Assembly: GCF_002874775.1 (NCBI RefSeq)
Contig: NZ_CP020991.1
Coordinates: forward strand, 1,803,225-1,867,224
Source of the DNA: Monoglobus pectinilyticus
GTDB taxonomy: Bacteria; Bacillota; Clostridia; Monoglobales; Monoglobaceae
DNA: 64,000 nucleotides
Direction: 5' to 3'
Shown: piece after piece, positions 1 through 8,083 of the stretch
Layout: each line of letters opens with the position of its first letter
Numbering within the stretch: position 1 is the first letter of the stretch
The notes under the pieces: generated by a model
What the model saw: only the letters and a program-made list of their open reading frames with translations
Databases searched by the model: none
Told to the model about the DNA's origin: nothing
Translations under genes and position numbers: made by a program

Positions 1-240
1 CAACACCTCATCAGCAGGTCTGACTTCATTCCGATAATAGTAATGCACAATATCGGGAAATACAACAGCGGCCTGTCCGGATTTGATTTCATATTCTATA
101 CCGTCAATATCTATATGTTGACCTTCTTTAAAAACGTATGCAATTTCAATGTACTCATGCAGATGAGCATGAAAACGGATTTCACGGTAATTGTGAATTA
201 CTGTTAAGTCAGAAGGCTGTATTTCATAAAACGGTACCAT
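1..240 (-). CDS. AraC-type transcriptional regulator, N-terminal cupin part (partial)
   Basis: The reverse strand reads 80 codons from an ATG at 240 to the window edge. A GGAGGA ribosome binding site lies just upstream (about 246-252). The peptide has the HxHxHxxxE-type pattern of a cupin sensor domain (FHAHLHEYIEI) followed by a beta-rich stretch ending in FPDIVHYYYRNE. This is typical of the sugar-sensing N-terminal domain of AraC/XylS regulators. The HTH domain lies outside the window, so a plain cupin protein remains possible. The gene is divergent from the GH3 glycosidase, which fits a carbohydrate-responsive regulator of that gene (inference). Confidence 0.7.
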   Translation of the reverse strand, partial: MVPFYEIQPSDLTVIHNYREIRFHAHLHEYIEIAYVFKEGQHIDIDGIEYEIKSGQAAVVFPDIVHYYYRNEVRPADEVL

Positions 241-787
241 ATCAGTTCCTCCATATCCAAATAGTAAGCAGCATTTTTTGACTACTTTTTTATCTTTACT
301 GGCTTTTATTATATCTTATATTATGTTAGAATACAAGTAAAATACAGAATTTGTTTATAGAAAATCTTTCATGTCCTTTAGCAGGATAAAAAAGTAAAAT
401 AGAATCAATCCAAATATTTATCTATATTTAACGGAGAGTTTTAAATGATTTTTACAGTTAAAATCTTGGTCGATAAATTGTCTCATGCAAAAAGATATAT
501 TAATAAATTTGAGTTGATAAAAATTTAAACAAGCTTATCAAATAACTAATAATTTAAGCAGCTGAAGTTTCATGAAATTTACATTAAATATTGAGTGATA
601 CAGTAGTTTAATATTTGTAGAGTTTAATTAATAATTTTAACAGAATGTATTATTGTTAAATTATTCTTGACAAAAGTTATAAATAGGTTATAGTTTTGTT
701 ATGTGACATTTTATGGTTACTTTTACGGAATTGCGGTTACTATTGGCTGATAAAGATATATTTGAGTAAAATCGGAGGAAGAGATAT
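241..787. other. AT-rich divergent intergenic region
   Basis: This 547-base gap separates the AraC-type gene from the GH3 gene. It is very AT-rich and contains no convincing ORF. The only clear signal is the promoter at 667-694. The long leader after that promoter (about 90 nt) shows no riboswitch I recognise. Confidence 0.6.
667..694 (+). promoter_or_regulatory. Promoter of the GH3 glycosidase gene
   Basis: A TTGACA box (667-672) and a TATAGT box (689-694) are separated by 16 bases, a near-consensus sigma-A promoter. It lies about 95 bases before the start codon at 788. Confidence 0.65.
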
Positions 788-3700
788 ATGTTAAGAATGG
801 AAAAAAAGTTAAATGACAGTGCAGAAACTAATTCTAGTTTGACTGAAAATGAAATTGATATTTCAGGGAGTAAAAATATACTTCCGTATCAGGATTCACG
901 TCTGTCTTTTGAGGAGCGTGCGGCGGATTTAGTAGCTAGGATGACTCTGGAAGAAAAAGCTGCGCAAGTATCAAATATGTCAGAGCCTATACCGCGTCTT
1001 GGAGTCAGCGAATATAACTATTGGCGCGAGGGGCTGCACGGAGTTGCGAGACAGGGAAAGGCCACTAGTTTTCCAACAAGTTTGGCGATGTCTAATACTT
1101 GGAACCGCAAGTTAATTTATAAAGCTGCAGATATAACGGCAACGGAGGCAAGAGGCAAAAATCCAAAGACAAATTTGTCTTATTGGAGCCCAACCATTAA
1201 TATGGCAAGAGACCCGCGTTGGGGAAGAAATGAAGAGACGTATGGCGAAGACCCATATTTGACGGCGCAGTATGGTATAGAATTTGTTAATGGAATGCAG
1301 GGAGACGATACAAGATATCTTAAAACGATAGCCACTATAAAACATTTTATTGCAAATAACTGTGAAAAGGAGCGCCGAATGGGCTCGTCGGTTATGGATG
1401 AAAAAACACTTAGGGAATATTACGGCAGAGCCTTTCAGGATATTGTTGAAAAAGCCGCTCCGGCTTCAGTCATGAGTTCATATAATGCAACTACAGTATA
1501 CAGGAACGGAGAAAAGATTTTTGATTATATTCCGTCTACTGCAAATCCGTACATATTACTTGATTTATTAAGGAAAAATTGGGGGTTTAACGGTTATGTC
1601 ACAGGGGACTGCGGAGCCTTTGGAGACTTGAACAATACGGCGGCGTATAAAAAAGCCCTGTTTACTGATGAAGATATAAATAACGTTCCTCAGTATGCAA
1701 CAATAACTAAGGGATTTTTGAACGGCGCGGATACGGACTGCGGCAATGCCGGCGTTCAAAAAAATGTTTTGGACGCTGTAAAAAATGGATATATTACTGA
1801 GGACGATTTGGATATAAATATTTACAGATTGTTCCTTCAGAGAATGCGGACAGGGGAGTTTGATTCCGGAGTAAAATATTTCGAAATCAAACCGGACGTT
1901 TTAGAAACTTCTGAACATGTGGCTGCTGCGGAAGAAGCGGCGGAGCAGTCCTGGGTGCTTTTGAAGAATGATAATAATATTTTGCCTTTGAGTAATGGAA
2001 TTAAAAATGCGGCGCTGGTGGGGAATTTGGCTGACGAAGTTGTTTTAGGTGATTATTCAGGGTCGCCGGAACAAACAGTCACTCCTTATAATGGTATTGT
2101 AACAGAATTAAGGAGAGTAATGCCTGATGTTAATGTAGATTATCTTGGCGGAGCTACAGACGAAACCAAATTAATGAATATAAGAGGGTTGTCGTTTATA
2201 CTTAAAGGCGGCGAAGAACGAAAGATAGATTTATCTGCTGCCCTGGTTTCAGGCGGTATTACGCTTAATGGAAGTTTGATTGAAGATATTACTAGAAAGG
2301 GTACCGCCGTATTTAAAAATATAGATTTCAGTGATGTTTTAAAAGTTAGGGCGGAGGTATCAACCGGGGACTTAGCGGGAGGAAAGGTAAAATTATGTTA
2401 TGGCGATGGAGGACCGCAGGTGGCCGAAGTTGTCAGCGTTAAAACTAACAGCTTAAATTCGTTTAAAGACTGTATAGGCGAATATACCGGAACGTCCGGA
2501 GGGTATTGCGGAACGGAAGATTTATATTTATCTTTTGAGGCAAACCAGGAGGAATTCTCGGTAACCAAATATAAGGAGAAGCTGGACTCGGCGGATGTTA
2601 TAATCGCTTATGCAGGGACTAATCTTTCAGATTCGGCAGAATCGTATGACCGAAAAAGCATAGACTTGCCTTTGAGCCAGTCGCATGTTCAGGCTTTAAC
2701 ATCAGCGTATCCGGAAAAAACTATAGTCGCAATGCAAACAGTCGGGCAAGTAAATGTTGAACCGTTTGAAAAGGACGCCCGTGCAATAATCTGGACTTCA
2801 TACAACGGTCAAACTCAGGGAACCGCTCTAGGAAAAATATTATCAGGGCAGGTTAATCCGTCAGGTAAGCTTACTGCCACTTGGTATAAATCTGAAGATT
2901 TGGAACTTATGCCGATTGAAACAGAAGGGGTAAAGGGAGAAGACGGTATAACAAGATATTTTAATGATTATAACATACAAAGCCGTTCGGGATTTCCGGG
3001 GCGTACATATCAATATTATAGCGGTACGCCGGTTTATCCGTTTGGGTTCGGTTTGAGTTACACGGATTTTAGATATTCAAACATAAAATTATCTGAAAGA
3101 TATATAAGTGCTAATGAAAAAATAAAAATTTCGGCCGATATAGAGAATGTTGGTACAGTATACGGGGCTGAAATAGTTCAGCTTTACGTTTCTGTTCCGG
3201 GGGCTGACGGAGAGAATAAGCCTAAAAAACAATTAAAGGGATTTGAAAGAATAGAACTGCTGCCCGGAGAGATTAAGAGTGTTTCGTTTGAGCTTGATAT
3301 TTCTGAAATGTCGTTTTTCAGTGAGAAGGAACAAAAAGCCTATGTCTTAGAGGGAAAATATAAGGTGTATATTGGCAGAAATTCTGCTGATGAATCTTTA
3401 GCAGACGAGTTCAGTGTTTCCGGAGAGCTTGAAAGCAAGTTGAAAACCGTATCTGTTCTGCCCAGCGGTATAGCGATACGCGGATTAATAAACGGGCAAG
3501 GCGGAGAACTTGAGCAAATAAGCTCTGTAACAGCTAATCTGTCTGTTGTTATGACAGACGAGAAAATTTTGGATATATCAAAGGCGAAAGTTTCTTATAA
3601 AAGTGGTAATGAGACGGTCGCTGCAGTGGATGATAGAGGCGTTGTTAAATCCGGTCCGGTTTCAGGAGTCACAATGATAACGGCCGAAGTTACTGTGAAT

Positions 3701-6130
3701 AATGAGACCAAATCGGTTGAGTTCCCAATAGTAAATATACTTGAATATAAGGCCGGAACTAGTGATAAAAATAAAGCGGTACAAGAATTGACATACGAAA
3801 AGAATTTTTATCCTAAAGGAGCGTTTTCAGATAATAATTGGAATAAGTTAGAAGCAATATATGATTCCGCTGTCAAAGAGATAGAATCAGCGGTCAAGTA
3901 TACAGATATGACCAAGATATTGGCTGAATCAATTAAGAAACTGCGTTCGGTGGAAATGGATAATATTGAAAATCGGTATACGATAGCTTCTAAAAATCCC
4001 AATTATTTGGTTGATGGAATAATAGATTACCGCATGGGCGGAATACCCCCATATATAACAAGCAAAGACGGAGTTTCAGGTACAGTAAATACTGAAAATC
4101 CTTATCATGGTATTGAACTTGAGGCTTATGACGGCAATAATAAGATTGACAGTAAAAATTTAATTTGGCAGATAGAAAAATTGGACAGTTCAAAGCGTGA
4201 TTCTGCAGAAATCAACAGAAATACAGGAGAACTCACGGTAATGACCGGAGGTCTTGTGAGAGTGCGGGTTATAGATATATCAAGTTTAGTTGGCGGAGAA
4301 ACGCTTATATATATTAATACTCAGATTGAGGCTGAGGACAGTGACAGTGTAGAAAATAATTTCGGCGACAACAGAAGCGGAGCCAGCGGCTCAGCTCAAA
4401 GGGCCAACAGTACCGGCAATACAAGCGTGAACTGGCTGGAGTATAAGGGAATAAGGCTTCAAAATCTAAGGAAAATTACTGTGAGGTATGCGCTTAAATC
4501 CGGAAGCGTCAACATAAAATTCAGCGTGAATAGAAGTGCGGCTCCCAATTGTATTTTAGCAGAGAATATTTTAAAAGAAACAGGCGGAAGTGAGATTTGG
4601 AAGGAAGCTGTATTTAAAGTTAACAGTTCAGTGTTGTATAATGCTTCTGTAGACGGGAACGGACTTTCATCGATATTTCTCCAAGCTAATTCTGCAAATA
4701 TAGACTTTTTTAAGCTGGATTATGAGGAATATGACGGAGGTCTTCCATATAGTATTGCTGAGGTTCATGACCGGGAAAAAGGTTTGATGTCGGTTGATAT
4801 AAAGTGTTTGGGCAGCGGTTTCCCTTCGGGCGTTTTAAAAGTGTATGCCAGTGAGGAAGTCTCAAAGGAAATTAAATCTATTGAGGTGACAGGAGGGGGC
4901 AGGTATGATATCTCCACAAATTGTAAATACGGGGATTCTGTGAGTTTTTGCGTATATAATATGAATACAGAAGCGTCTGATATATTTAACCATACTTACA
5001 GAAAACCGGCAGAAAGGAAAGTAAAGGTATACAGCGGTGATAACAGGGCGTATACGGTATTGTTCTGCAACAATCGAATGGATAAACTTCCTGAGATTGA
5101 TTGCATTACAGGATATGGCACAGTTTTAAGAAGAGAAAAAAAGAAGTTTAAATATGTATATGGCGACAGAGAATACGTCTTTTCAACTGCCTGGCAGATA
5201 GGTGACGGAAGCGAAACCGAAAGCTGCTTGTTATACAGACCAAAATCTGAATGTTATATTACGGTTCTGTTTGACGGCAATGGGGGAAGAGACAGGGAAC
5301 TTTATATTGTTCAAGGAGGAACAATATTGGCTGGCGGAAAATCATATCCTGAATGTAAATCTGATGTAACGGCAAAAATATCTGATATAACTCAGCCTGT
5401 ATACGTATATGGCAACGGCGGAAATAAAAATATTTATGCTGTTTTTGTAGAATATATAAACGGAATTGATGAAAGTAAAACTTTTGAGACAATTCAGAGT
5501 GCAAAGTGGGGAAACGGTTTTGCAAAATTGGAAAAAGAAAGCGTCACGGGAAAAACCAAATTGTCTTCAAGCGGCTCAGGTTCCGTATGGTCGGAAGTAA
5601 AGCTGGATTATTTTGCGAAAAGTGATGTTGAAGAAATTCAAAACCCGCTGAAAATAAATAGTATTGATGAGTATAAAGGCCGCTTATATGCCGGCTGCGA
5701 CAATGGAATAATGTTAATATTGCCGTTGTGTCAAAAATGTTATCAGCTGAAAAAAGTTTGCGGTTTTGATATTAAAGATATAAAAATAGACGGCGGAGTA
5801 ATGAATATAACCGGCGATACAGAAAGTAAGACAATAAAAATGGTATCGCTGGGATCTGATAGAGTTGAACCGGAAGAGGCAATGGTGCTGCGGTCAAACG
5901 GAGCAGTTTTGGCGGACGTTCGTGAAGAGTATGAATATAAGGAATCCCATATCCAAGGAGCGGTTAATATTCCATTAGACAGTATAGAGAGTTTGTTGAC
6001 GTATGGAAGAAATACGATAATTATATTTTATTGCCTAAATGGGTTTAAAGCAGAATTGGCTGTAGAAAAGGCAAGAGCTATGGGATTTGAAAATGTGTAT
6101 AATTTAGGCGGCGCAGATAAGCTGATATAA
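788..6130 (+). CDS. Multidomain GH3 glycosidase with CBM6-like modules and C-terminal rhodanese domain
   Basis: A 1780-residue protein. Residues about 35-330 form a GH3 barrel of the beta-xylosidase type: YWREGLHGVAR near the N-terminus and the nucleophile Asp274 in VTGDCGAF. The second GH3 domain carries the likely acid/base Glu618 in DSAESYDRKS and is interrupted by a jelly-roll insert (about 465-600) resembling CBM6. Next come a Fn3-like domain (770-875), a Big_2-like domain (890-986), a FIVAR-like helical segment (996-1056), a second CBM6-like module (1178-1317), an InlB-type LFDGNGG repeat (about 1495), and a rhodanese-like domain (1695-1780) with loop Cys1749 in FYCLNGFKAE. GGAGGA precedes the ATG. 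No signal peptide is visible, although most accessory modules are typical of secreted enzymes. Substrate is probably a xylose- or glucose-type beta-linked oligosaccharide; the family is certain, the exact specificity is not. Confidence 0.9.
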   Translation: MLRMEKKLNDSAETNSSLTENEIDISGSKNILPYQDSRLSFEERAADLVARMTLEEKAAQVSNMSEPIPRLGVSEYNYWREGLHGVARQGKATSFPTSLAMSNTWNRKLIYKAADITATEARGKNPKTNLSYWSPTINMARDPRWGRNEETYGEDPYLTAQYGIEFVNGMQGDDTRYLKTIATIKHFIANNCEKERRMGSSVMDEKTLREYYGRAFQDIVEKAAPASVMSSYNATTVYRNGEKIFDYIPSTANPYILLDLLRKNWGFNGYVTGDCGAFGDLNNTAAYKKALFTDEDINNVPQYATITKGFLNGADTDCGNAGVQKNVLDAVKNGYITEDDLDINIYRLFLQRMRTGEFDSGVKYFEIKPDVLETSEHVAAAEEAAEQSWVLLKNDNNILPLSNGIKNAALVGNLADEVVLGDYSGSPEQTVTPYNGIVTELRRVMPDVNVDYLGGATDETKLMNIRGLSFILKGGEERKIDLSAALVSGGITLNGSLIEDITRKGTAVFKNIDFSDVLKVRAEVSTGDLAGGKVKLCYGDGGPQVAEVVSVKTNSLNSFKDCIGEYTGTSGGYCGTEDLYLSFEANQEEFSVTKYKEKLDSADVIIAYAGTNLSDSAESYDRKSIDLPLSQSHVQALTSAYPEKTIVAMQTVGQVNVEPFEKDARAIIWTSYNGQTQGTALGKILSGQVNPSGKLTATWYKSEDLELMPIETEGVKGEDGITRYFNDYNIQSRSGFPGRTYQYYSGTPVYPFGFGLSYTDFRYSNIKLSERYISANEKIKISADIENVGTVYGAEIVQLYVSVPGADGENKPKKQLKGFERIELLPGEIKSVSFELDISEMSFFSEKEQKAYVLEGKYKVYIGRNSADESLADEFSVSGELESKLKTVSVLPSGIAIRGLINGQGGELEQISSVTANLSVVMTDEKILDISKAKVSYKSGNETVAAVDDRGVVKSGPVSGVTMITAEVTVNNETKSVEFPIVNILEYKAGTSDKNKAVQELTYEKNFYPKGAFSDNNWNKLEAIYDSAVKEIESAVKYTDMTKILAESIKKLRSVEMDNIENRYTIASKNPNYLVDGIIDYRMGGIPPYITSKDGVSGTVNTENPYHGIELEAYDGNNKIDSKNLIWQIEKLDSSKRDSAEINRNTGELTVMTGGLVRVRVIDISSLVGGETLIYINTQIEAEDSDSVENNFGDNRSGASGSAQRANSTGNTSVNWLEYKGIRLQNLRKITVRYALKSGSVNIKFSVNRSAAPNCILAENILKETGGSEIWKEAVFKVNSSVLYNASVDGNGLSSIFLQANSANIDFFKLDYEEYDGGLPYSIAEVHDREKGLMSVDIKCLGSGFPSGVLKVYASEEVSKEIKSIEVTGGGRYDISTNCKYGDSVSFCVYNMNTEASDIFNHTYRKPAERKVKVYSGDNRAYTVLFCNNRMDKLPEIDCITGYGTVLRREKKKFKYVYGDREYVFSTAWQIGDGSETESCLLYRPKSECYITVLFDGNGGRDRELYIVQGGTILAGGKSYPECKSDVTAKISDITQPVYVYGNGGNKNIYAVFVEYINGIDESKTFETIQSAKWGNGFAKLEKESVTGKTKLSSSGSGSVWSEVKLDYFAKSDVEEIQNPLKINSIDEYKGRLYAGCDNGIMLILPLCQKCYQLKKVCGFDIKDIKIDGGVMNITGDTESKTIKMVSLGSDRVEPEEAMVLRSNGAVLADVREEYEYKESHIQGAVNIPLDSIESLLTYGRNTIIIFYCLNGFKAELAVEKARAMGFENVYNLGGADKLI

Positions 6131-6311
6131 ATAAGATATAAAACGCAATTAGTTGGTTTTATGAAATAAAAGTAATTTTATATCATTTAAATAAAAGATC
6201 ATAAAATTTAACTTAGTAAAAGTTGTTATTTATCTTGCGCCCGACTTTTACTTGATATTAGAAAATAATAAATTTTGGCAATATTCAATATGTTTGTAAT
6301 TTTCTGCATAC

Positions 6312-6362
6312 AAAAACCTCCTATGACAGTTTCATTGCATTCTGTTATAGAAGGTTTTTTCC
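6312..6362. terminator. Bidirectional terminator between convergent genes
   Basis: An inverted repeat (AAAAACCT..ATGACAG paired with CTGTTAT..AGGTTTTTT) has an A-run on its left and a T-run on its right. It can stop transcription from both the GH3 gene and the convergent binding-protein gene. Confidence 0.7.
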
Positions 6363-6425
6363 ATCTATTTTTAATTAATTCTGTTTTACCCCTGTCTCTT
6401 TGTTTTATTTTAAATTTTTGGAATT

Positions 6426-7349
6426 TTACTCTGCATAATCAGTTGAAGTTTTGGTATTAGGAACTGTGCTGTTTTGCTGAATATTTATAAGTTCATCGTC
6501 AAATGTTGTTCTAAGTTCTGCGTTTCCGCTAATATAGGCTGATCTCAGGTTGTATAGAGTGCCGTCTTTTTTAAATTCGTTAAGTTTCTCATTTATCAGT
6601 CTCAGCAAATCAGAATTTCCTTTTGAAACCGCTATACAAAATTTACGCTGATTAATATTTGTCTCTTTTATAGTAAACTTTCTATTTTGATTTACAAAAG
6701 TTTCGGCAATTTTGCTGTCAGTAAACAATACATCGGCGCCGCCATTTAAAACCGCCAGTTCTGCCTCGGCCTCGTTCCTATATTCTTTAATATTTGCCAG
6801 ACCAAGATTATTAGTTAAATAATAACCTGAATCGCTGCCGGAAACAACAGCAACGTTTTGTGCATTTTTAAGACTGTTTATGTTGGTCACATCAGTATTG
6901 TCTTTATATGTTATAATTGATGAACTGAGAGTAATATAAGAATCAGAAAAATCGACTTTTTGGTGTCTTTCATCAGTTACTTCAACAGCTGAAATTACCA
7001 TATCAGATATTCCGCAGTTAAGAGAATCAAGCAGAGAATTTGATTTCATATTTTGAAAAACCGGTATTCTGTTCATTGATTCTGAAAGTTTGTATCCTAG
7101 TGCCATATCAAATCCTAAATAATTCCCTGAATCGTCTATATATTCAAATGGCTCATATCCGGCGGTAAAAGCAATCCTTATTATAGAATTATCTTTAACA
7201 GTCAAAGCTTTACTGTCGCTGTTTGAGGAGCGGGCTGGCTGTGTGCACGAAGTAAGAATAAAAGCATACATTATGGAGAGAGCGCATAAGATAATTACTG
7301 CGCTCCTGAAAACTACGCTTAAAATTCTGTTTTTATTCTTTTTCATCAT
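6426..7349 (-). CDS. Amino-acid-type ABC transporter substrate-binding lipoprotein
   Basis: The 307-residue product starts at MMKKNKNR; GAGGTG lies six bases before this ATG, and the longer reading would need a TTG. A basic N-terminus and hydrophobic segment end in lipobox LTSC, so the mature protein is lipid-anchored outside the membrane. The body has the SBP_bac_3 pattern: IRIAFTAGYEPFEYID, GFDMALGYKLSE, a D-M-V-I-S-A strand, VDFSDSYI, and a helix near VSGSDSGYYL. This family binds polar amino acids or small related ligands for import. No permease or ATPase gene lies beside it, so it is an orphan binding protein or serves a transporter elsewhere. The last 40 residues are polar and poorly conserved. 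Ligand unknown. Confidence 0.85.
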   Translation of the reverse strand: MMKKNKNRILSVVFRSAVIILCALSIMYAFILTSCTQPARSSNSDSKALTVKDNSIIRIAFTAGYEPFEYIDDSGNYLGFDMALGYKLSESMNRIPVFQNMKSNSLLDSLNCGISDMVISAVEVTDERHQKVDFSDSYITLSSSIITYKDNTDVTNINSLKNAQNVAVVSGSDSGYYLTNNLGLANIKEYRNEAEAELAVLNGGADVLFTDSKIAETFVNQNRKFTIKETNINQRKFCIAVSKGNSDLLRLINEKLNEFKKDGTLYNLRSAYISGNAELRTTFDDELINIQQNSTVPNTKTSTDYAE

Positions 7350-7388
7350 CCTTAACACCTCACAGAAAGCCAAAGTAAATATATTTTA

Positions 7389-7417
7389 ATTATATATTAT
7401 TTAATATTAATAATCAA
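7389..7417 (-). promoter_or_regulatory. Promoter of the substrate-binding protein gene
   Basis: On the minus strand TTGATT (7412-7417) and TATAAT (7389-7394) are 17 bases apart and about 40 bases upstream of the chosen ATG at 7349. Confidence 0.6.
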
Positions 7418-7633
7418 GATGATTATTTTATTGAGTTTTTAAGACATGGGCGTATTAGCCGTATATCATTAAATGTTTTGTAACAAATGTAATCAAATAA
7501 TAATTAATGGAATAAAATTTGCATAAAAAACCACAAAACGATTGGAACTTTGTGCCAATTTATGAACAGGTGTATTGTGTAAATTTACTAAATCACTAGT
7601 ATTTTTTTTATATATTATTCTAGAGATAGAATA

Positions 7634-7662
7634 TTGACTTTTTCGACGTTTCGTTGTATAAT
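7634..7662 (+). promoter_or_regulatory. Promoter of the riboswitch-controlled SLH stalk gene
   Basis: TTGACT (7634-7639) and a perfect TATAAT (7657-7662) with a 17-base spacer. The transcript would start near 7669, about 50 bases before the c-di-GMP aptamer, giving a leader of about 415 nt to the ATG at 8084. Confidence 0.8.
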
Positions 7663-7714
7663 GTATACACAAATCCAAGAGATACTGTTACTTTGGATAT
7701 TAACAAAAGAATTA

Positions 7715-7825
7715 AATATTGGCAAACTATTTGAAAAAATAGGTCGCAAAGCTTTAGAGACTAAGTTGACCATTATAAGCAATATGCTTTTATGGAAGTT
7801 TCAATATGTCAGTCAGCTGCCTCCT
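7715..7825 (+). ncRNA. c-di-GMP-I (GEMM-I) riboswitch aptamer
   Basis: The sequence matches the GEMM-I consensus in order. GGCAAA (7721-7726) is followed by a perfect six-pair hairpin CTATTT-GAAA-AAATAG (7727-7742) with the GAAA tetraloop that docks in the third stem, then the hallmark GTCGCAAAGC (7743-7752). After a CTAAG junction comes a second arm (CCATTATAAGC paired with GCTTTTATGG) and the closing strand CAGCTGCC ending at 7821, which pairs with the initial GGCA. The aptamer lies directly between a strong promoter and an intrinsic terminator, ahead of a surface-protein gene. This is a common arrangement for c-di-GMP control of adhesion. Confidence 0.9.
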
Positions 7826-7837
7826 ACGCGAGTACCT

Positions 7838-7862
7838 GGGCGGTATTTGGCCGCTTTTTTCT
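7838..7862 (+). terminator. Riboswitch expression-platform terminator
   Basis: GCGG and CCGC form a short stem (with flanking G-T pairs) followed by six T residues, 17 bases after the aptamer. The aptamer closing strand CTGCC is itself complementary, with one G-T pair, to GGCGG in this hairpin. A switch between P1 and an antiterminator is therefore plausible, giving an OFF response to c-di-GMP (inference, not certain). Confidence 0.75.
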
Positions 7863-7994
7863 TACCCTATTATACACGCTTTTTGGTTTAAAAATTCTAA
7901 TGTTTTGAATAATTCGAATTCAGTGTGCAAAATATGGATTAATACACAGTTTTGCGCAGCGCGAACAAGAAAAGCGTTTCGTAAAAAGAAGCGG

Positions 7995-8026
7995 AAACTA
8001 TAGAAATATTTTTATTCTATAGTTTT
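7995..8026 (+). promoter_or_regulatory. Second leader hairpin before the SLH stalk gene
   Basis: AAACTATAGAA and TTCTATAGTTT form an 11-base inverted repeat in the leader, about 60 bases before the start codon. The following tract is AT-rich but lacks a good T-run. It may be an attenuator or mRNA-stability element. Confidence 0.4.
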
Positions 8027-8083
8027 AAATAATAATTGCAAAAAATAAAATAATATAAATTTTTTAGAGGGATGTGTAAATTA

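Noticed and set aside
7634-8003. Two overlapping forward ORFs upstream of the SLH stalk gene
   Set aside because: They run across the promoter, riboswitch and terminator, which explain the sequence better; no coding character.
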